Shown: one piece after another, positions 17,723 to 27,528 of the stretch | How the letters are laid out: every line of letters begins with the position of its first letter | How positions within the stretch are numbered: the stretch's first letter is position 1 | Source of the DNA: Nitrospirota bacterium | GTDB lineage: Bacteria; Nitrospirota; Thermodesulfovibrionia; Thermodesulfovibrionales; JdFR-85 | DNA length: 35,755 nucleotides | Direction of reading: 5' to 3' | Assembly: GCA_013152485.1 (NCBI GenBank) | Contig: JAADGG010000002.1 | Span: forward strand, 1 to 35,755 | Notes under the pieces: model-generated | What the model saw: the letters and a program-made list of their open reading frames with translations, nothing else | The model's database searches: none | What the model was told of the DNA's origin: nothing | Position numbers and translations under genes: made by a program

Positions 17723-20561
17723 CGTCTTTCCCCCTGAGTTCGTCCAGTTTATTTATGCTCTCGATGATCCTCTCCTTTTTTTGCATAAACTCATTATACT
17801 TCATTTTCTCCTTCTCAACAACACTCTTTGGAGCCTTTCTTATGAAGTCTTCATTGAGGAGCTTTCTGTCGAGCGACGAGATGGTTTTTTCGACTTTCTG
17901 GAGGTCCTTGTTGAGCCTTTTTATCTCCGTATCGACATTCAGGAGCCCTTCGAGCGGAACATATACCTCCAGATGGTCCTTGACCGCTGTGGCAACGCCC
18001 TTTCCCTTCTTTACATCCGTTCCTATCCTGAGCTCCCCGGTCCTTGCGAGCTTGCCTATATACATGGAGTTCGCGATAAGGACCGCCTCTGTCTCCTTGT
18101 CATAGGGCCTGATGAGTGCCGATAGTTCGGCCGAAGGCGCTATGTTCAGTTCACCCCTTATGGTCCGTATTCCCGTAATGGCCTCCATGATGTAGGACAT
18201 CTTCTCCTCGGCAGAGGGATCCCTCTCAACGTGTTTCGGAAAGGGGCCGAGCATGATGCTCTCTCCGTCGTGGGGGATGGCATGCCACAGCTCCTCGGTA
18301 ACGAAGGGCATGAATGGATGGAGCAGTTTGAGGGAGTTCTCCAGGACATGGAGGAGGCATCTCAGTGTAGCCGACCGGAGTGAGGAATTGCCGGTGTTGT
18401 TGTATATGACGGGTTTTGACAGCTCTATGTACCAGTCACAGAACTCGTGCCAGATAAACTGATAGATTGCAGTGGCTGCCTCGTTGAACCTGTATTCCTC
18501 AAGGGCCGTGTCGATGTCACCGGAGGCCTTTGCAAGCCTGCTCAATATCCACCTGCCGGGCGTATCGAGGTCCTTCCTCCACTCCGTGTCGTCAGACGGC
18601 AGGGCCTCCACTTCGGCCGTGTTTGTCTTTATGAATCTCGAAGCGTTCCAGAGCTTGTTGATGAAGTTCTTGTAGCCCTCGACCCTCTCCTCGGAGAACT
18701 TTATGTCGCGGCCCTGAGCGGCAAAGGCCGTAAGCGTGAACCGGAAGGCATCGGCGCCGTATTTGTCGATCAGCAGCAGGGGATCGACGACATTGCCCTT
18801 TGATTTGCTCATCTTCTGACCCTTCATGTCCCTGACCAGCGCGTGTATGTACACGTCCCTGAAGGGCACGTCGTCCATGAACTTCAGGCCCATCATTATC
18901 ATCCTGGAAACCCAGAAGAACAGGATGTCGAACCCTGTGACGAGTACGCTTGTGGGATAGAACGTCGATAGATCTCCGGTCTTTTCAGGCCAACCAAGCG
19001 TGGAGAAAGGCCAAAGCGCGGAGGAGAACCATGTGTCGAGCACGTCAGGGTCTCGGAAGAGCTCCTTGCTGCCGCAGAAGGGACATTCTTCGATATCCTG
19101 TCTCGAACATACCGGGGTTACGGTCTTGTCTATCTTGACGGTGTTTGCGTTCTTTATTATGTCGCCGGGAGCAAGACCTCTCAATCGCAGTTCCGTGTAT
19201 GTACCGGACTGGACGCTGTCTCCACCGACATCTAAAGGTTTATGGAAACTTACGTATATGAGGTCTCCGTGGTGCCGGCCCTCCTCCGTCTTGCAGTAGG
19301 GGCAGTACCAGACGGGTATCTGGTGACCCCACCATATCTGCCTGGATATGCACCAGTCTCTTATGTTCTCCATCCAGGCATAGTAACTGTTGACCCAGCT
19401 CTCCGGAACGATACGGATCCGTCCATCCCGTACGGCCTTTATCGCCTCCTCGGCGAGTTCCTTGACGTTTACATACCACTGTACCGTTGAGAACGGCTCG
19501 ATGATCGTCTTGCACCTGTAACAGTGGCCTATGGAGTGGACGTGTTTCTGTTCCTTCTCTACCAGATCGAGCTCCTTCAGGTCTTCGAGAACCCTTTTCC
19601 TGCATTCATACCTGTCAAGCCCTGCATACCGTTTGCCTGCCGTATCGGTCATCTTTCCGTCTTCGGCGATTACAGTTATGAACGGAAGGTTGGGGGTCTG
19701 CCTCCTGGCCATGGCCTCGTCATTGAAGTCGTGGGCAGGGGTGACCTTTACGGCACCGGTGCCGAACTCAGGATCCACCTGATCATCTGCGATTATGGGG
19801 ATCTCACGCCTCGTGAGGGGCAGTTTGATCCTCTTGCCGACGAGGTCCTTGTACCTGTCGTCATCGGGGTGGACGGCAACGGCGCTGTCGCCGAGCATGG
19901 TCTCGGGCCTTGTAGTCGCCACCACTATGTGCCCGGTCCCGTCGCTGAGCGGATAGCGTATGTATACCAGCTTTCCCTCGATGTCCTCGTGTTCCACCTC
20001 GAGATCCGAAAGTGCCGTATGACACCTCGGACACCAGTTTATCAGGCGCAGGTCCCTGTATATCAGGCCCTCCTCGAACAGCCTCACGAAGACCTCCCTT
20101 ACAGCCTTAGAGAGACCTTCGTCGAGCGTAAACCGTTCCCTCGACCAGTCGCAGGAGGCCCCCAGCCGCTTGAGCTGATTGATTATCCTGTCACCGTACT
20201 CTCCCTTCCACCGCCAGACCCTCCTTATGAACTCCTGTCTGCCGAGGGCATAACGGTCGGTACCTTCCTTGGCCAGCTCTCTCTCGACGACGTTCTGTGT
20301 TGCGATGCCGGCATGGTCTGTTCCGGGCAGCCACAGCGTTCTGTATCCGTGCATCCTCTTCCAGCGGACGAGTATGTCCTGAAGGGTTGCATTCAGGGCA
20401 TGCCCCATGTGTAAGGAGCCGGTGATGTTTGGAGGTGGGATGACTATACAGTATGCTTCTCCGTCAGGATTCACCTCCGGCCTGAAAAACCCCTTCTTTT
20501 CCCAGACCTCATACCACTTCATCTCGTCTTCGAATCTGTAACTCTTTTCAAGCTCTCTCAT
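17715..20561 (-). CDS. valS: valine--tRNA ligase
   Basis: PPPNITGSLHMGHALNATLQDILVRWKRMHGY (HIGH), GTDHAGIATQ, GQKMSKSKGNVVDPL (KMSKS), C-terminal coiled-coil. Confidence 0.98.
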   Translation of the reverse strand: MRELEKSYRFEDEMKWYEVWEKKGFFRPEVNPDGEAYCIVIPPPNITGSLHMGHALNATLQDILVRWKRMHGYRTLWLPGTDHAGIATQNVVERELAKEGTDRYALGRQEFIRRVWRWKGEYGDRIINQLKRLGASCDWSRERFTLDEGLSKAVREVFVRLFEEGLIYRDLRLINWCPRCHTALSDLEVEHEDIEGKLVYIRYPLSDGTGHIVVATTRPETMLGDSAVAVHPDDDRYKDLVGKRIKLPLTRREIPIIADDQVDPEFGTGAVKVTPAHDFNDEAMARRQTPNLPFITVIAEDGKMTDTAGKRYAGLDRYECRKRVLEDLKELDLVEKEQKHVHSIGHCYRCKTIIEPFSTVQWYVNVKELAEEAIKAVRDGRIRIVPESWVNSYYAWMENIRDWCISRQIWWGHQIPVWYCPYCKTEEGRHHGDLIYVSFHKPLDVGGDSVQSGTYTELRLRGLAPGDIIKNANTVKIDKTVTPVCSRQDIEECPFCGSKELFRDPDVLDTWFSSALWPFSTLGWPEKTGDLSTFYPTSVLVTGFDILFFWVSRMIMMGLKFMDDVPFRDVYIHALVRDMKGQKMSKSKGNVVDPLLLIDKYGADAFRFTLTAFAAQGRDIKFSEERVEGYKNFINKLWNASRFIKTNTAEVEALPSDDTEWRKDLDTPGRWILSRLAKASGDIDTALEEYRFNEAATAIYQFIWHEFCDWYIELSKPVIYNNTGNSSLRSATLRCLLHVLENSLKLLHPFMPFVTEELWHAIPHDGESIMLGPFPKHVERDPSAEEKMSYIMEAITGIRTIRGELNIAPSAELSALIRPYDKETEAVLIANSMYIGKLARTGELRIGTDVKKGKGVATAVKDHLEVYVPLEGLLNVDTEIKRLNKDLQKVEKTISSLDRKLLNEDFIRKAPKSVVEKEKMKYNEFMQKKERIIESINKLDELRGKDDE

Positions 20562-20743
20562 CTCAAAAACTCCTGGTCCCTATTGTTCAGCGCAGGAAAT
20601 CCGTCTCTGCACGGCATCGGTCCTCGAAAAGGACGGCCTGATTTCAACAACCGCAAGATCATCCCTGAAAAAAACTTCTTGCAGAAGATGCAATGGGTGG
20701 GAGAGATTATATCTTTTTTCGTTCCTTACGTCAAGGGGGCGAA

Positions 20744-20778
20744 ACTCGAAATTCAAGATTCAAAACTCAAGATTCCCG
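20744..20778. repeat. 7-bp tandem repeat tract (5 imperfect units)
   Basis: ACTCGAA|ATTCAAG|ATTCAAA|ACTCAAG|ATTCCCG. Confidence 0.7.
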
Positions 20779-20849
20779 AGAGGGAGGCTTCAAGGCTTCG
20801 ACAAGGGCCGAGAGCGGGCGCACATACACAAGATCTGTCGAGCAGGGGG

Positions 20850-21974
20850 TCAGAGCGTGGCCTTGATCTCCTCGACCTCACGGTTTATGATGGTCTCTGC
20901 AAGGTCGGGGACGGTCTCCCATATGACCTTTTCCACCTGCTGTTTCAAGGATGTGCTTATCTCCTCCATCATGTCTCTGACGGTCTCTTCTATGAGCTTG
21001 GGGGCGGTATCGAGTATTATCCTTTCGATTACGGGTTTCATGAGATCGTTGAGCCCATCCAGTATGCTCTGGCGCAGATCGAAAGACTCCAGCAGTTCCC
21101 TCATCCTCTCCTCCACCGGTGCCCTGAGCGCTGCAGAGAGGTCGGTGCTGTCGATGGAACCGAGCGCCTCGGATAGCTTTTCCTCGGCGACGGCACGGAG
21201 TGCTGCCTTCATATCCTCCGCTGCCGGCATCATACCCTGCTGAACTCCCGTCTCACCCATATCTCCACTTTCCAGGGAGAGCTCGGATCCTTTTATCTCT
21301 TCGAATTCCACGGCGGTCTCATCGTCATCCTCGAAGCCCAGTTCTTCCTCCAGGGCCTCTTCCGACGGCTCCATGGAGGACTCCAGGGACAACTCTTCCT
21401 CCCAGGGCTCCTCGGTCTCTGTTTCGGCAGATTCCACGGATCCGACGGGTTCGGCCGTTTCGAGAGGTTCGGCCGTTGCCTCGAATGCCTCCGCCGTTTC
21501 CGCCGTCTCCATGACCTCTTCGGCCGCCTCAGCCGTTTCAATAACCTCTCCTTCTCGTTCTTCAACCTCTTCGAGCGTACCGGCAACTTCCTCCTCGAGC
21601 AGGTTTCTCTCGGCGAATATCGCGTTTATCTTGCTGATGAGCTCCTGCGACTCAAAGGGCTTCACGATATAGTCGTCAGCCCCGACCTCTTTCAGCAGGT
21701 CTTCGTCGATCGGTTCGAAGGCACCGGCGAGAAGGATGACCGGGATCCCGCTCGTCTCTTCGTCCTTCTTGATCTTGTCACTCAGCTGATAACCGTTCAT
21801 CTTGGGCATCTCTATATCGGCAAGGACTATGTCCGGCCTGAATTCTTTCATGACATTCCAGGCGTGCTCTCCGTCGCCGACTGCTTTGATCTCGAACCCC
21901 TCGTCTGCGAGTATGAGTTCAACGACCTTTTGAATCGTTATGCTGTCATCAGCCAAAAGCAGTTTCTTGCTCAT
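20850..21974 (-). CDS. response regulator (CheY-like receiver) with acidic linker and helical C-terminal domain
   Basis: KLLLADDSITIQKVVELILADEGFEI...DIVLADIEMPKMNGYQL...KPFESQELISKI receiver, Glu/Ala-rich linker, C-terminal amphipathic helices KQQVEKVIWETVPDLAETIINREVEEIKATL. Confidence 0.88.
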   Translation of the reverse strand: MSKKLLLADDSITIQKVVELILADEGFEIKAVGDGEHAWNVMKEFRPDIVLADIEMPKMNGYQLSDKIKKDEETSGIPVILLAGAFEPIDEDLLKEVGADDYIVKPFESQELISKINAIFAERNLLEEEVAGTLEEVEEREGEVIETAEAAEEVMETAETAEAFEATAEPLETAEPVGSVESAETETEEPWEEELSLESSMEPSEEALEEELGFEDDDETAVEFEEIKGSELSLESGDMGETGVQQGMMPAAEDMKAALRAVAEEKLSEALGSIDSTDLSAALRAPVEERMRELLESFDLRQSILDGLNDLMKPVIERIILDTAPKLIEETVRDMMEEISTSLKQQVEKVIWETVPDLAETIINREVEEIKATL

Positions 21975-22044
21975 ATTCCACCTCTTGTCAACGGGGCTCG
22001 CCCGTTTGATCTTTTTTTGAGGAGTCCCTCACATGACGGTCAAG

Positions 22045-22058
22045 TGCTGCATGCAGCA
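22045..22058. promoter_or_regulatory. 14-bp perfect palindrome TGCTGCATGCAGCA, candidate operator in divergent intergenic
   Basis: Exact palindrome between the divergent response-regulator and larB genes. Confidence 0.35.
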
Positions 22059-22066
22059 GGACACAC

Positions 22067-22085
22067 TAACAAAATTTTATTGTTA
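22067..22085. promoter_or_regulatory. inverted repeat TAACAA-N7-TTGTTA, candidate operator
   Basis: 6-bp perfect arms; AT-rich; same divergent intergenic region. Confidence 0.3.
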
Positions 22086-22145
22086 ACAGCCAAAAAAGTC
22101 AAGTATTTTAAAAAATCACAAGGAAAATTTTAATATATACGGGTT

Positions 22146-22895
22146 ATGGATGCCGTTCTACTCAAGAGATTGCTGCAGCAGGTCAAGGATGGGACCCTTA
22201 CGCCGGAGACGGCTGTGGAGCAACTGAAGTCCCTGCCTTTTGAGGCGGTCGGTTCTGCACACGTAGATCATCACAGGGAACTGAGACAGGGGATTCCCGA
22301 GGTCGTCTTTGCCGAAGGGAAGACCGTTGAGGAAGTTCTCCGAATATCGGAGGCGATCTACGGCAAGAGCGGGAAACTGCTCGTGACGAGGGCTGATGAA
22401 GAGATTTACAGGGCACTCGGCATCAAGGGAGCAGAGTACCACCGGCGTTCCAGGGTCATAACCGCCGGGGGGGCGAGGCCGGAAAAAGGCCTTGTGCTCG
22501 TTGTAACGGCAGGGACGTCCGACATTGCAGTGGCGGAGGAAGCGGCGCTTACGGCCTCTTTTCTCGGCAGCAGGGTGGAGACGGTTTATGACGTGGGCGT
22601 GGCCGGCATACACAGGCTGTTCGCCCATGTTGATCTCATCAGGGAGGCAAGGGTTGTAGTGGTAGCGGCAGGAATGGAGGGAGCCCTTCCTTCGGTGGTG
22701 GGAGGCATAACGGAAAGCGTGGTTATAGGTGTGCCGGTCTCAACCGGTTACGGCACCTCGTTCGGCGGGCTTACAGCGTTGTTTGCCATGCTCAACTCTT
22801 GTGTCCCGGGCATCGCGGTCGTCAACATAGACAACGGTTTCGGAGCAGGCTGCCTTGCCCACAGGATAAATGCCGGCTGCAGGCCGGGGAGTTGA
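22146..22895 (+). CDS. larB: nickel pincer cofactor biosynthesis protein LarB
   Basis: ELRQGIPEVVFAEGKTVEEVL, VVTAGTSDIAVAEEAALTA, YDVGVAGIHRLF, VVAAGMEGALPSVVGGI, PVSTGYG: LarB/PurE-like signature. Confidence 0.93.
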   Translation: MDAVLLKRLLQQVKDGTLTPETAVEQLKSLPFEAVGSAHVDHHRELRQGIPEVVFAEGKTVEEVLRISEAIYGKSGKLLVTRADEEIYRALGIKGAEYHRRSRVITAGGARPEKGLVLVVTAGTSDIAVAEEAALTASFLGSRVETVYDVGVAGIHRLFAHVDLIREARVVVVAAGMEGALPSVVGGITESVVIGVPVSTGYGTSFGGLTALFAMLNSCVPGIAVVNIDNGFGAGCLAHRINAGCRPGS

Positions 22896-22926
22896 ACTTT
22901 CCTGTTGGAATCGTTTTAAATATCCT

Positions 22927-25509
22927 ATGGCTGAACTGACTCCCCTCATGAAACAGTACTTCAGCATCAAGGAAAATCATGCTGACGCCATATTGTTCTT
23001 CCGTCTCGGTGACTTCTACGAGATGTTCGGTGAGGATGCCCGCGTGGCCTCCTCTGTCCTCCAGATCGCCCTCACAACGCGTGACAAGGGAAAAGACGAG
23101 CCCATCCCCATGTGCGGAGTTCCTCACTTTGCCGCGGAGTCCTATATATCGAGGCTCATAGAGGCCGGCTACAAGGTTGCAGTCTGTGAGCAGGTCGAGG
23201 ATCCAAAGGAGGCAAAGGGCATCGTTAAACGGGAGGTCGTCAGGGTCATAACGCCAGGCACGCATACCCCTGAAAATCCGAAAGAGAACAGTTTCATCCT
23301 GAGCTTCCATCCCGACGGCAGGGTCCACGGGATTGCGATAGCAGACCTCTCAACCGGGGAATTCTTCCTGTACGAGACCGAACGTCCGATCGAGGACGAG
23401 ATCCAGAGGTTCGAACCGAAGGAGATACTCTGCCCCTCGCATCTCAAGGATCAGTTTCATTACATGGACATCCTGGACGGCTGTTTCACCACTTACTACG
23501 ACGACTGGTACTTTGACCACACCGAGGCATACAGGAAGATGCTCGAGCACTTCAGGGTCTATTCCCTCGAGGTCTTCGGCTGCGAGGAGATGCGGTCGGC
23601 GGTGTCGGCCTCCGGGGCACTCATCAGCTACCTGACCGAGAACCAGAAGGGGGCCGTCGTGCTCCGCAAGCCTGCGGTGCTCAAGCAGGGTGAGTTCATG
23701 TTCCTCGATTCCGTCACCAAGAGGAACATGGAACTGATACACAACATGAGGGACGGCTCATCAGAGGGAACCCTGCTCAAGGTTCTGGATGAGACCCTGA
23801 CCCCGATGGGGGGCAGGTTTTTGAGAAATGCCATATTGAAACCACTCATAAACATAGAGGCCATAACGGAGCGGCATGAGGCCGTTGAGAACCTCATCGA
23901 AGACTATGAGCTCCAGGAGACCCTCAGGACCTATCTCAGACAGGTCCAGGACCTCGAAAGGCTTTCCACCAGGGTGCTTCAGCGGAGAGCCAACGCCAGG
24001 GACCTTATTGCGATCAAGACGTCCGTAACACATCTCCCGGAGATAAGAGACGCCCTCGGAAACGTACACTCGCTGCTTCTGAAAAGGATCTCCGCCGATG
24101 TCGAGGACTTCCGGGGACTGAAGGGCCTGATCGAACGGGCCATAAGCGACGATCCGCCCAACAGCCTCAAGGACGGAGGAATCATCAGGGAGGGGTTCAG
24201 ACAGGATGTGGACGAGCTGAGAGAGATCTCCGGGAAAGGAAAGGACTATATCGCTGCCCTTGAGGCCGAGGAGAAGCAGTCGACGGGGATACCGACTCTG
24301 AAGATCGGATACAACAGGGTCTTCGGCTACTATATCGAGGTTACGAAATCCTACCTCCATATGGTGCCAGAGCACTATATCAGGAAGCAGACGCTTGTCA
24401 ACGCAGAGAGATACGTCACCCCCGAGCTCAAAGAGTACGAAAACAAGGTCCTCGGTGCCGAGGAGAGGCTGAAGACCCTCGAGTACGAAGTCTTTATGGA
24501 GGTGCTGGAGGAAATATCGGATGCAATAGAAGGTCTTCTCAGAACCGCACAGGCGATCGGAGAACTCGACTTCCTCCTCTCTCTTGCGGTCACCGCAAGG
24601 AGAAACAATTATGTCAGGCCCGGTATCAACGGTACGGGCAGGATCGATATCACCGACGGGAGGCATCCGGTGCTCGAGCGCGTATCCCCCGGAGAGAAGT
24701 TCATTCCCAACAGTGCCTATATCGATACCGAAGACCACAGGCTCCTCATAATAACCGGTCCGAACATGGCCGGCAAGTCGACGTACATGAGACAGGTCGC
24801 CCTCATAGTGCTGATGGCACAGATCGGTTCGTTCGTCCCGGCTGCAGAGGCCAAGATAGGGGTGGTGGACAGGATATTTACAAGGATAGGCGCTTCCGAC
24901 TACCTTGCAAAGGGCCAGAGCACGTTCATGGTAGAGATGATAGAGACCGCCAACATTCTCTACAACGCAACAAGGGAGAGCCTCATTATCCTTGACGAAG
25001 TGGGCAGGGGGACGAGCACCTTCGATGGAATCAGCATAGCGTGGGCCATAGCCGAGCACATAGTGAAGGAGATCGGGGCGCGGACCCTCTTCGCAACCCA
25101 CTACAACGAGTTGACCGACCTCGGGTTCACCCTGGACGGGGTCAAGAACTATAACATCTCGGTCAAGGAGTGGGGGGATGAGATAATCTTCCTCAGGAAG
25201 ATCGAAAGGGGGCCTGCCGACAAGAGTTACGGCATACAGGTGGCACGCCTCGCAGGCTTGCCCGAGCCTGTGGTGAAGAGGGCGAGAGAGGTCCTCGACA
25301 ACCTTGAGAAGTCAGAGTTCAACGAGTCCGGCACTCCGAGGATCGCAGGCAGGAACGCACGCAGGCGCACGGCCCAGCTCGATCTCTTTTCCGTAAACTA
25401 TGAACCCGTCATGGAACGGTTGCTTGCAATAGATGTTCCGTCCCTGACGCCCGAGGAGGCGGTCAGACACCTGACCGAGATCCGCAGGATGGCCGAAGAA
25501 CTCGGGTGA
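22927..25509 (+). CDS. mutS: DNA mismatch repair protein MutS
   Basis: ELTPLMKQYFSIKENHADAILFFRLGDFYEMFGEDA, GPNMAGKSTYMRQVALIVLMAQIGSFVPA, DEVGRGTSTFDGISIAWA. ATG at 22927 preferred over the ORF-track upstream start at 22870. Confidence 0.97.
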   Translation: MAELTPLMKQYFSIKENHADAILFFRLGDFYEMFGEDARVASSVLQIALTTRDKGKDEPIPMCGVPHFAAESYISRLIEAGYKVAVCEQVEDPKEAKGIVKREVVRVITPGTHTPENPKENSFILSFHPDGRVHGIAIADLSTGEFFLYETERPIEDEIQRFEPKEILCPSHLKDQFHYMDILDGCFTTYYDDWYFDHTEAYRKMLEHFRVYSLEVFGCEEMRSAVSASGALISYLTENQKGAVVLRKPAVLKQGEFMFLDSVTKRNMELIHNMRDGSSEGTLLKVLDETLTPMGGRFLRNAILKPLINIEAITERHEAVENLIEDYELQETLRTYLRQVQDLERLSTRVLQRRANARDLIAIKTSVTHLPEIRDALGNVHSLLLKRISADVEDFRGLKGLIERAISDDPPNSLKDGGIIREGFRQDVDELREISGKGKDYIAALEAEEKQSTGIPTLKIGYNRVFGYYIEVTKSYLHMVPEHYIRKQTLVNAERYVTPELKEYENKVLGAEERLKTLEYEVFMEVLEEISDAIEGLLRTAQAIGELDFLLSLAVTARRNNYVRPGINGTGRIDITDGRHPVLERVSPGEKFIPNSAYIDTEDHRLLIITGPNMAGKSTYMRQVALIVLMAQIGSFVPAAEAKIGVVDRIFTRIGASDYLAKGQSTFMVEMIETANILYNATRESLIILDEVGRGTSTFDGISIAWAIAEHIVKEIGARTLFATHYNELTDLGFTLDGVKNYNISVKEWGDEIIFLRKIERGPADKSYGIQVARLAGLPEPVVKRAREVLDNLEKSEFNESGTPRIAGRNARRRTAQLDLFSVNYEPVMERLLAIDVPSLTPEEAVRHLTEIRRMAEELG

Positions 25510-25530
25510 GGAATTTTATGAGCCCGAAAT

Positions 25531-25551
25531 GTTATCATTACCGACGATAAC
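25531..25551. promoter_or_regulatory. overlapping inverted repeats upstream of the NYN-domain gene
   Basis: GTTATC-attaccgac-GATAAC, and CGACG-ataa-CGTCG overlapping its 3' half. Confidence 0.25.
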
Positions 25552-25560
25552 GTCGTCTGA

Positions 25561-26082
25561 ATGAAGGGTTGGAAGATTATGGGAAGCATACAGATCAATC
25601 AATCGGTCGCCATCCTATGTGATGGAAACAACATTGAACGGAGCATACACGAGCTCTCGAAGTCCAAGAACACGATGATCAACTTCGACACGTTGATCCC
25701 CAAACTCCTCAACGACAGGGGGCTGAACAGGCTCCTTTACTTCCGCGAGGGCAAGTCCATATCCACGAAGTTTGCCGAGAGGCTGCACGAAAATTACTAC
25801 GGGTCGGTCATCGCCTGTCACAAGTCCGCCGATATCCCTCTGTCCATAAAGGCGACCCAGCTTGCATCGAAGGTCGATACCATAATCATCATGTCGGGCG
25901 ATGCGGACTTCGTGGACCTCGTCACGCATCTGAAGGGGGAGGGTGTCAGAGTGGAGATAGCCGCTGTAAGGAACACGACCGCAAAGATACTGATAGAGGA
26001 AGCGGATTATTTCCACGAAATAACCAAGGAGGACTGGTTCGTGTACAAGGCGCCGAGAAAACCGAGGATGAAGAGAAGCTGA
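25561..26082 (+). CDS. NYN-domain (LabA/DUF88-like) PIN-fold protein
   Basis: VAILCDGNNIERSI, IIIMSGDADFVDLVTHLKGEGVRVEIAAV: NYN acidic active-site motifs. An alternative in-frame ATG lies at 25579. Confidence 0.88.
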   Translation: MKGWKIMGSIQINQSVAILCDGNNIERSIHELSKSKNTMINFDTLIPKLLNDRGLNRLLYFREGKSISTKFAERLHENYYGSVIACHKSADIPLSIKATQLASKVDTIIIMSGDADFVDLVTHLKGEGVRVEIAAVRNTTAKILIEEADYFHEITKEDWFVYKAPRKPRMKRS

Positions 26083-26126
26083 GGATCGCCCCTTGTCATC
26101 CTCCGGTTTCCCTTGCCGTTTTCCCG

Positions 26127-26154
26127 TCCGTTCGCCGTTCGCCGTTTGCCGGCG
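26127..26154. repeat. 7-bp tandem repeat tract (4 imperfect units)
   Basis: TCCGTTC|GCCGTTC|GCCGTTT|GCCGGCG. Confidence 0.6.
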
Positions 26155-26211
26155 TACAGGCTTGAAACGGCGCAATTTCTTCCGGAGATCCGGCGGCATC
26201 TCGCCTGCCGG

Positions 26212-27528
26212 TCAATACCTGTAGTAGTCGGGTTTGAACGGTCCTTCCTTTGGAATGCCGAGGTACTCGGCCTGCTCATCGGTAAGAGTGGTCAGTTTCA
26301 CTCCCAGTTTGTCCAGGTGTAGTCTTGCGACCTTCTCGTCGAGGTGCTTCGGCAGCACGTAGACCTTGTTCTCATATTTGTCGGGATTGTTCCAGAGCTC
26401 CATCTGGGCCATGACCTGGTTGGTAAAGCTGTTAGACATGACGAAGGAGGGGTGCCCTGTGGCGCATCCGAGGTTCACGAGGCGCCCCTCTGCAAGTATG
26501 GTCAGTCTCTTGCCGTCAGGCCAGATCACCTGGTCGACCTGGGGCTTTATGTTCACCCTCTTGAGTGATGGGTCGTTGAATACCGAGGCGACGTCTATCT
26601 CTATGTCGAAATGGCCTATGTTGCAGACAATGGCCTGGTCCTTCATCACGTCCATGTGGTGCCTGCATATGACGTCCTTGCAACCTGTGGTCGTGATGAA
26701 TATGTCGGCCACGGGAGCGGCATCCTCCATTGTGACGACCTCGTAACCCTCCATGGCGGCCTGAAGGGCGCATATGGGATCTATTTCGGTGACGAGTACC
26801 CGTGCGCCTTGCCCGCGAAGGGACTGGGCACATCCCTTGCCGACATCACCATAGCCTGCCACGACGGCTGTCTTGCCGGCGATCATGACGTCGGTGGCCC
26901 TCTTTATCCCGTCGAGAAGGGATTCGCGGCAGCCGTAGAGATTGTCGAACTTCGATTTCGTGACCGAGTCGTTCACATTGAAGGCCGGACAGCCGAGACG
27001 GCCCTCCCGCATCATCTCGTAGAGACGGTGCACGCCGGTGGTCGTCTCCTCGGATATGCCCCGTATCTCCCGCAGATACTCCGGGTATCGGTCGTGGACG
27101 ATCTGGGTGAGGTCTCCGCCGTCGTCGAGTATCATGTTGAGTGGTTTTCCGTCAGGCCATACCAGGGTCTGCTCTATGCACCACTCGTACTCCTCCTCGC
27201 TTTCCCCCTTCCAGGCAAACACAGGGATGCCGCGGGCGGCAATGGCTGCAGCTGCGTGATCCTGAGTGGAAAATATATTGCACGACGACCAGCGTACCTC
27301 GGCCCCCAGCTCTACCAGTGTCTCTATCAATACGGCGGTCTGTATCGTCATATGGAGACACCCGGCTATTCTCGCTCCCTTGAGGGGCTTTTCCTGTCCG
27401 TATTCCTGTCGCAGCGCCATCAGCCCCGGCATCTCGGTTTCAGCGATGGATATCTCTTTTCTTCCCCATTCGGCGAGTGTTATGTCCGCTACCTTGTAGT
27501 CCTCGACAACAACCTTGTCCTCGATCAT
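26212..27528 (-). CDS. ahcY: adenosylhomocysteinase
   Basis: [81 protein letters not shown]-terminal KPDYYRY. ATG at 27528 has an AGGAGG SD; the ORF-track start at 27591 gives an extra 21 aa. Confidence 0.95.
   Translation of the reverse strand: MIEDKVVVEDYKVADITLAEWGRKEISIAETEMPGLMALRQEYGQEKPLKGARIAGCLHMTIQTAVLIETLVELGAEVRWSSCNIFSTQDHAAAAIAARGIPVFAWKGESEEEYEWCIEQTLVWPDGKPLNMILDDGGDLTQIVHDRYPEYLREIRGISEETTTGVHRLYEMMREGRLGCPAFNVNDSVTKSKFDNLYGCRESLLDGIKRATDVMIAGKTAVVAGYGDVGKGCAQSLRGQGARVLVTEIDPICALQAAMEGYEVVTMEDAAPVADIFITTTGCKDVICRHHMDVMKDQAIVCNIGHFDIEIDVASVFNDPSLKRVNIKPQVDQVIWPDGKRLTILAEGRLVNLGCATGHPSFVMSNSFTNQVMAQMELWNNPDKYENKVYVLPKHLDEKVARLHLDKLGVKLTTLTDEQAEYLGIPKEGPFKPDYYRY

Noticed and set aside
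19524-20414. 296-aa plus-strand ORF
   Set aside because: Antisense shadow of valS.
20583-21176. 197-aa plus-strand ORF containing KLEIQDSKLKI
   Set aside because: Generated by the heptamer repeat tract plus antisense of the response regulator.
21373-21672. Ser/Ala-rich plus-strand ORF over the response-regulator linker
   Set aside because: Antisense of the Glu/Ala-rich linker; a compositional artefact.
23761-25101. 446-aa minus-strand ORF
   Set aside because: Antisense shadow of mutS with no recognisable domain.
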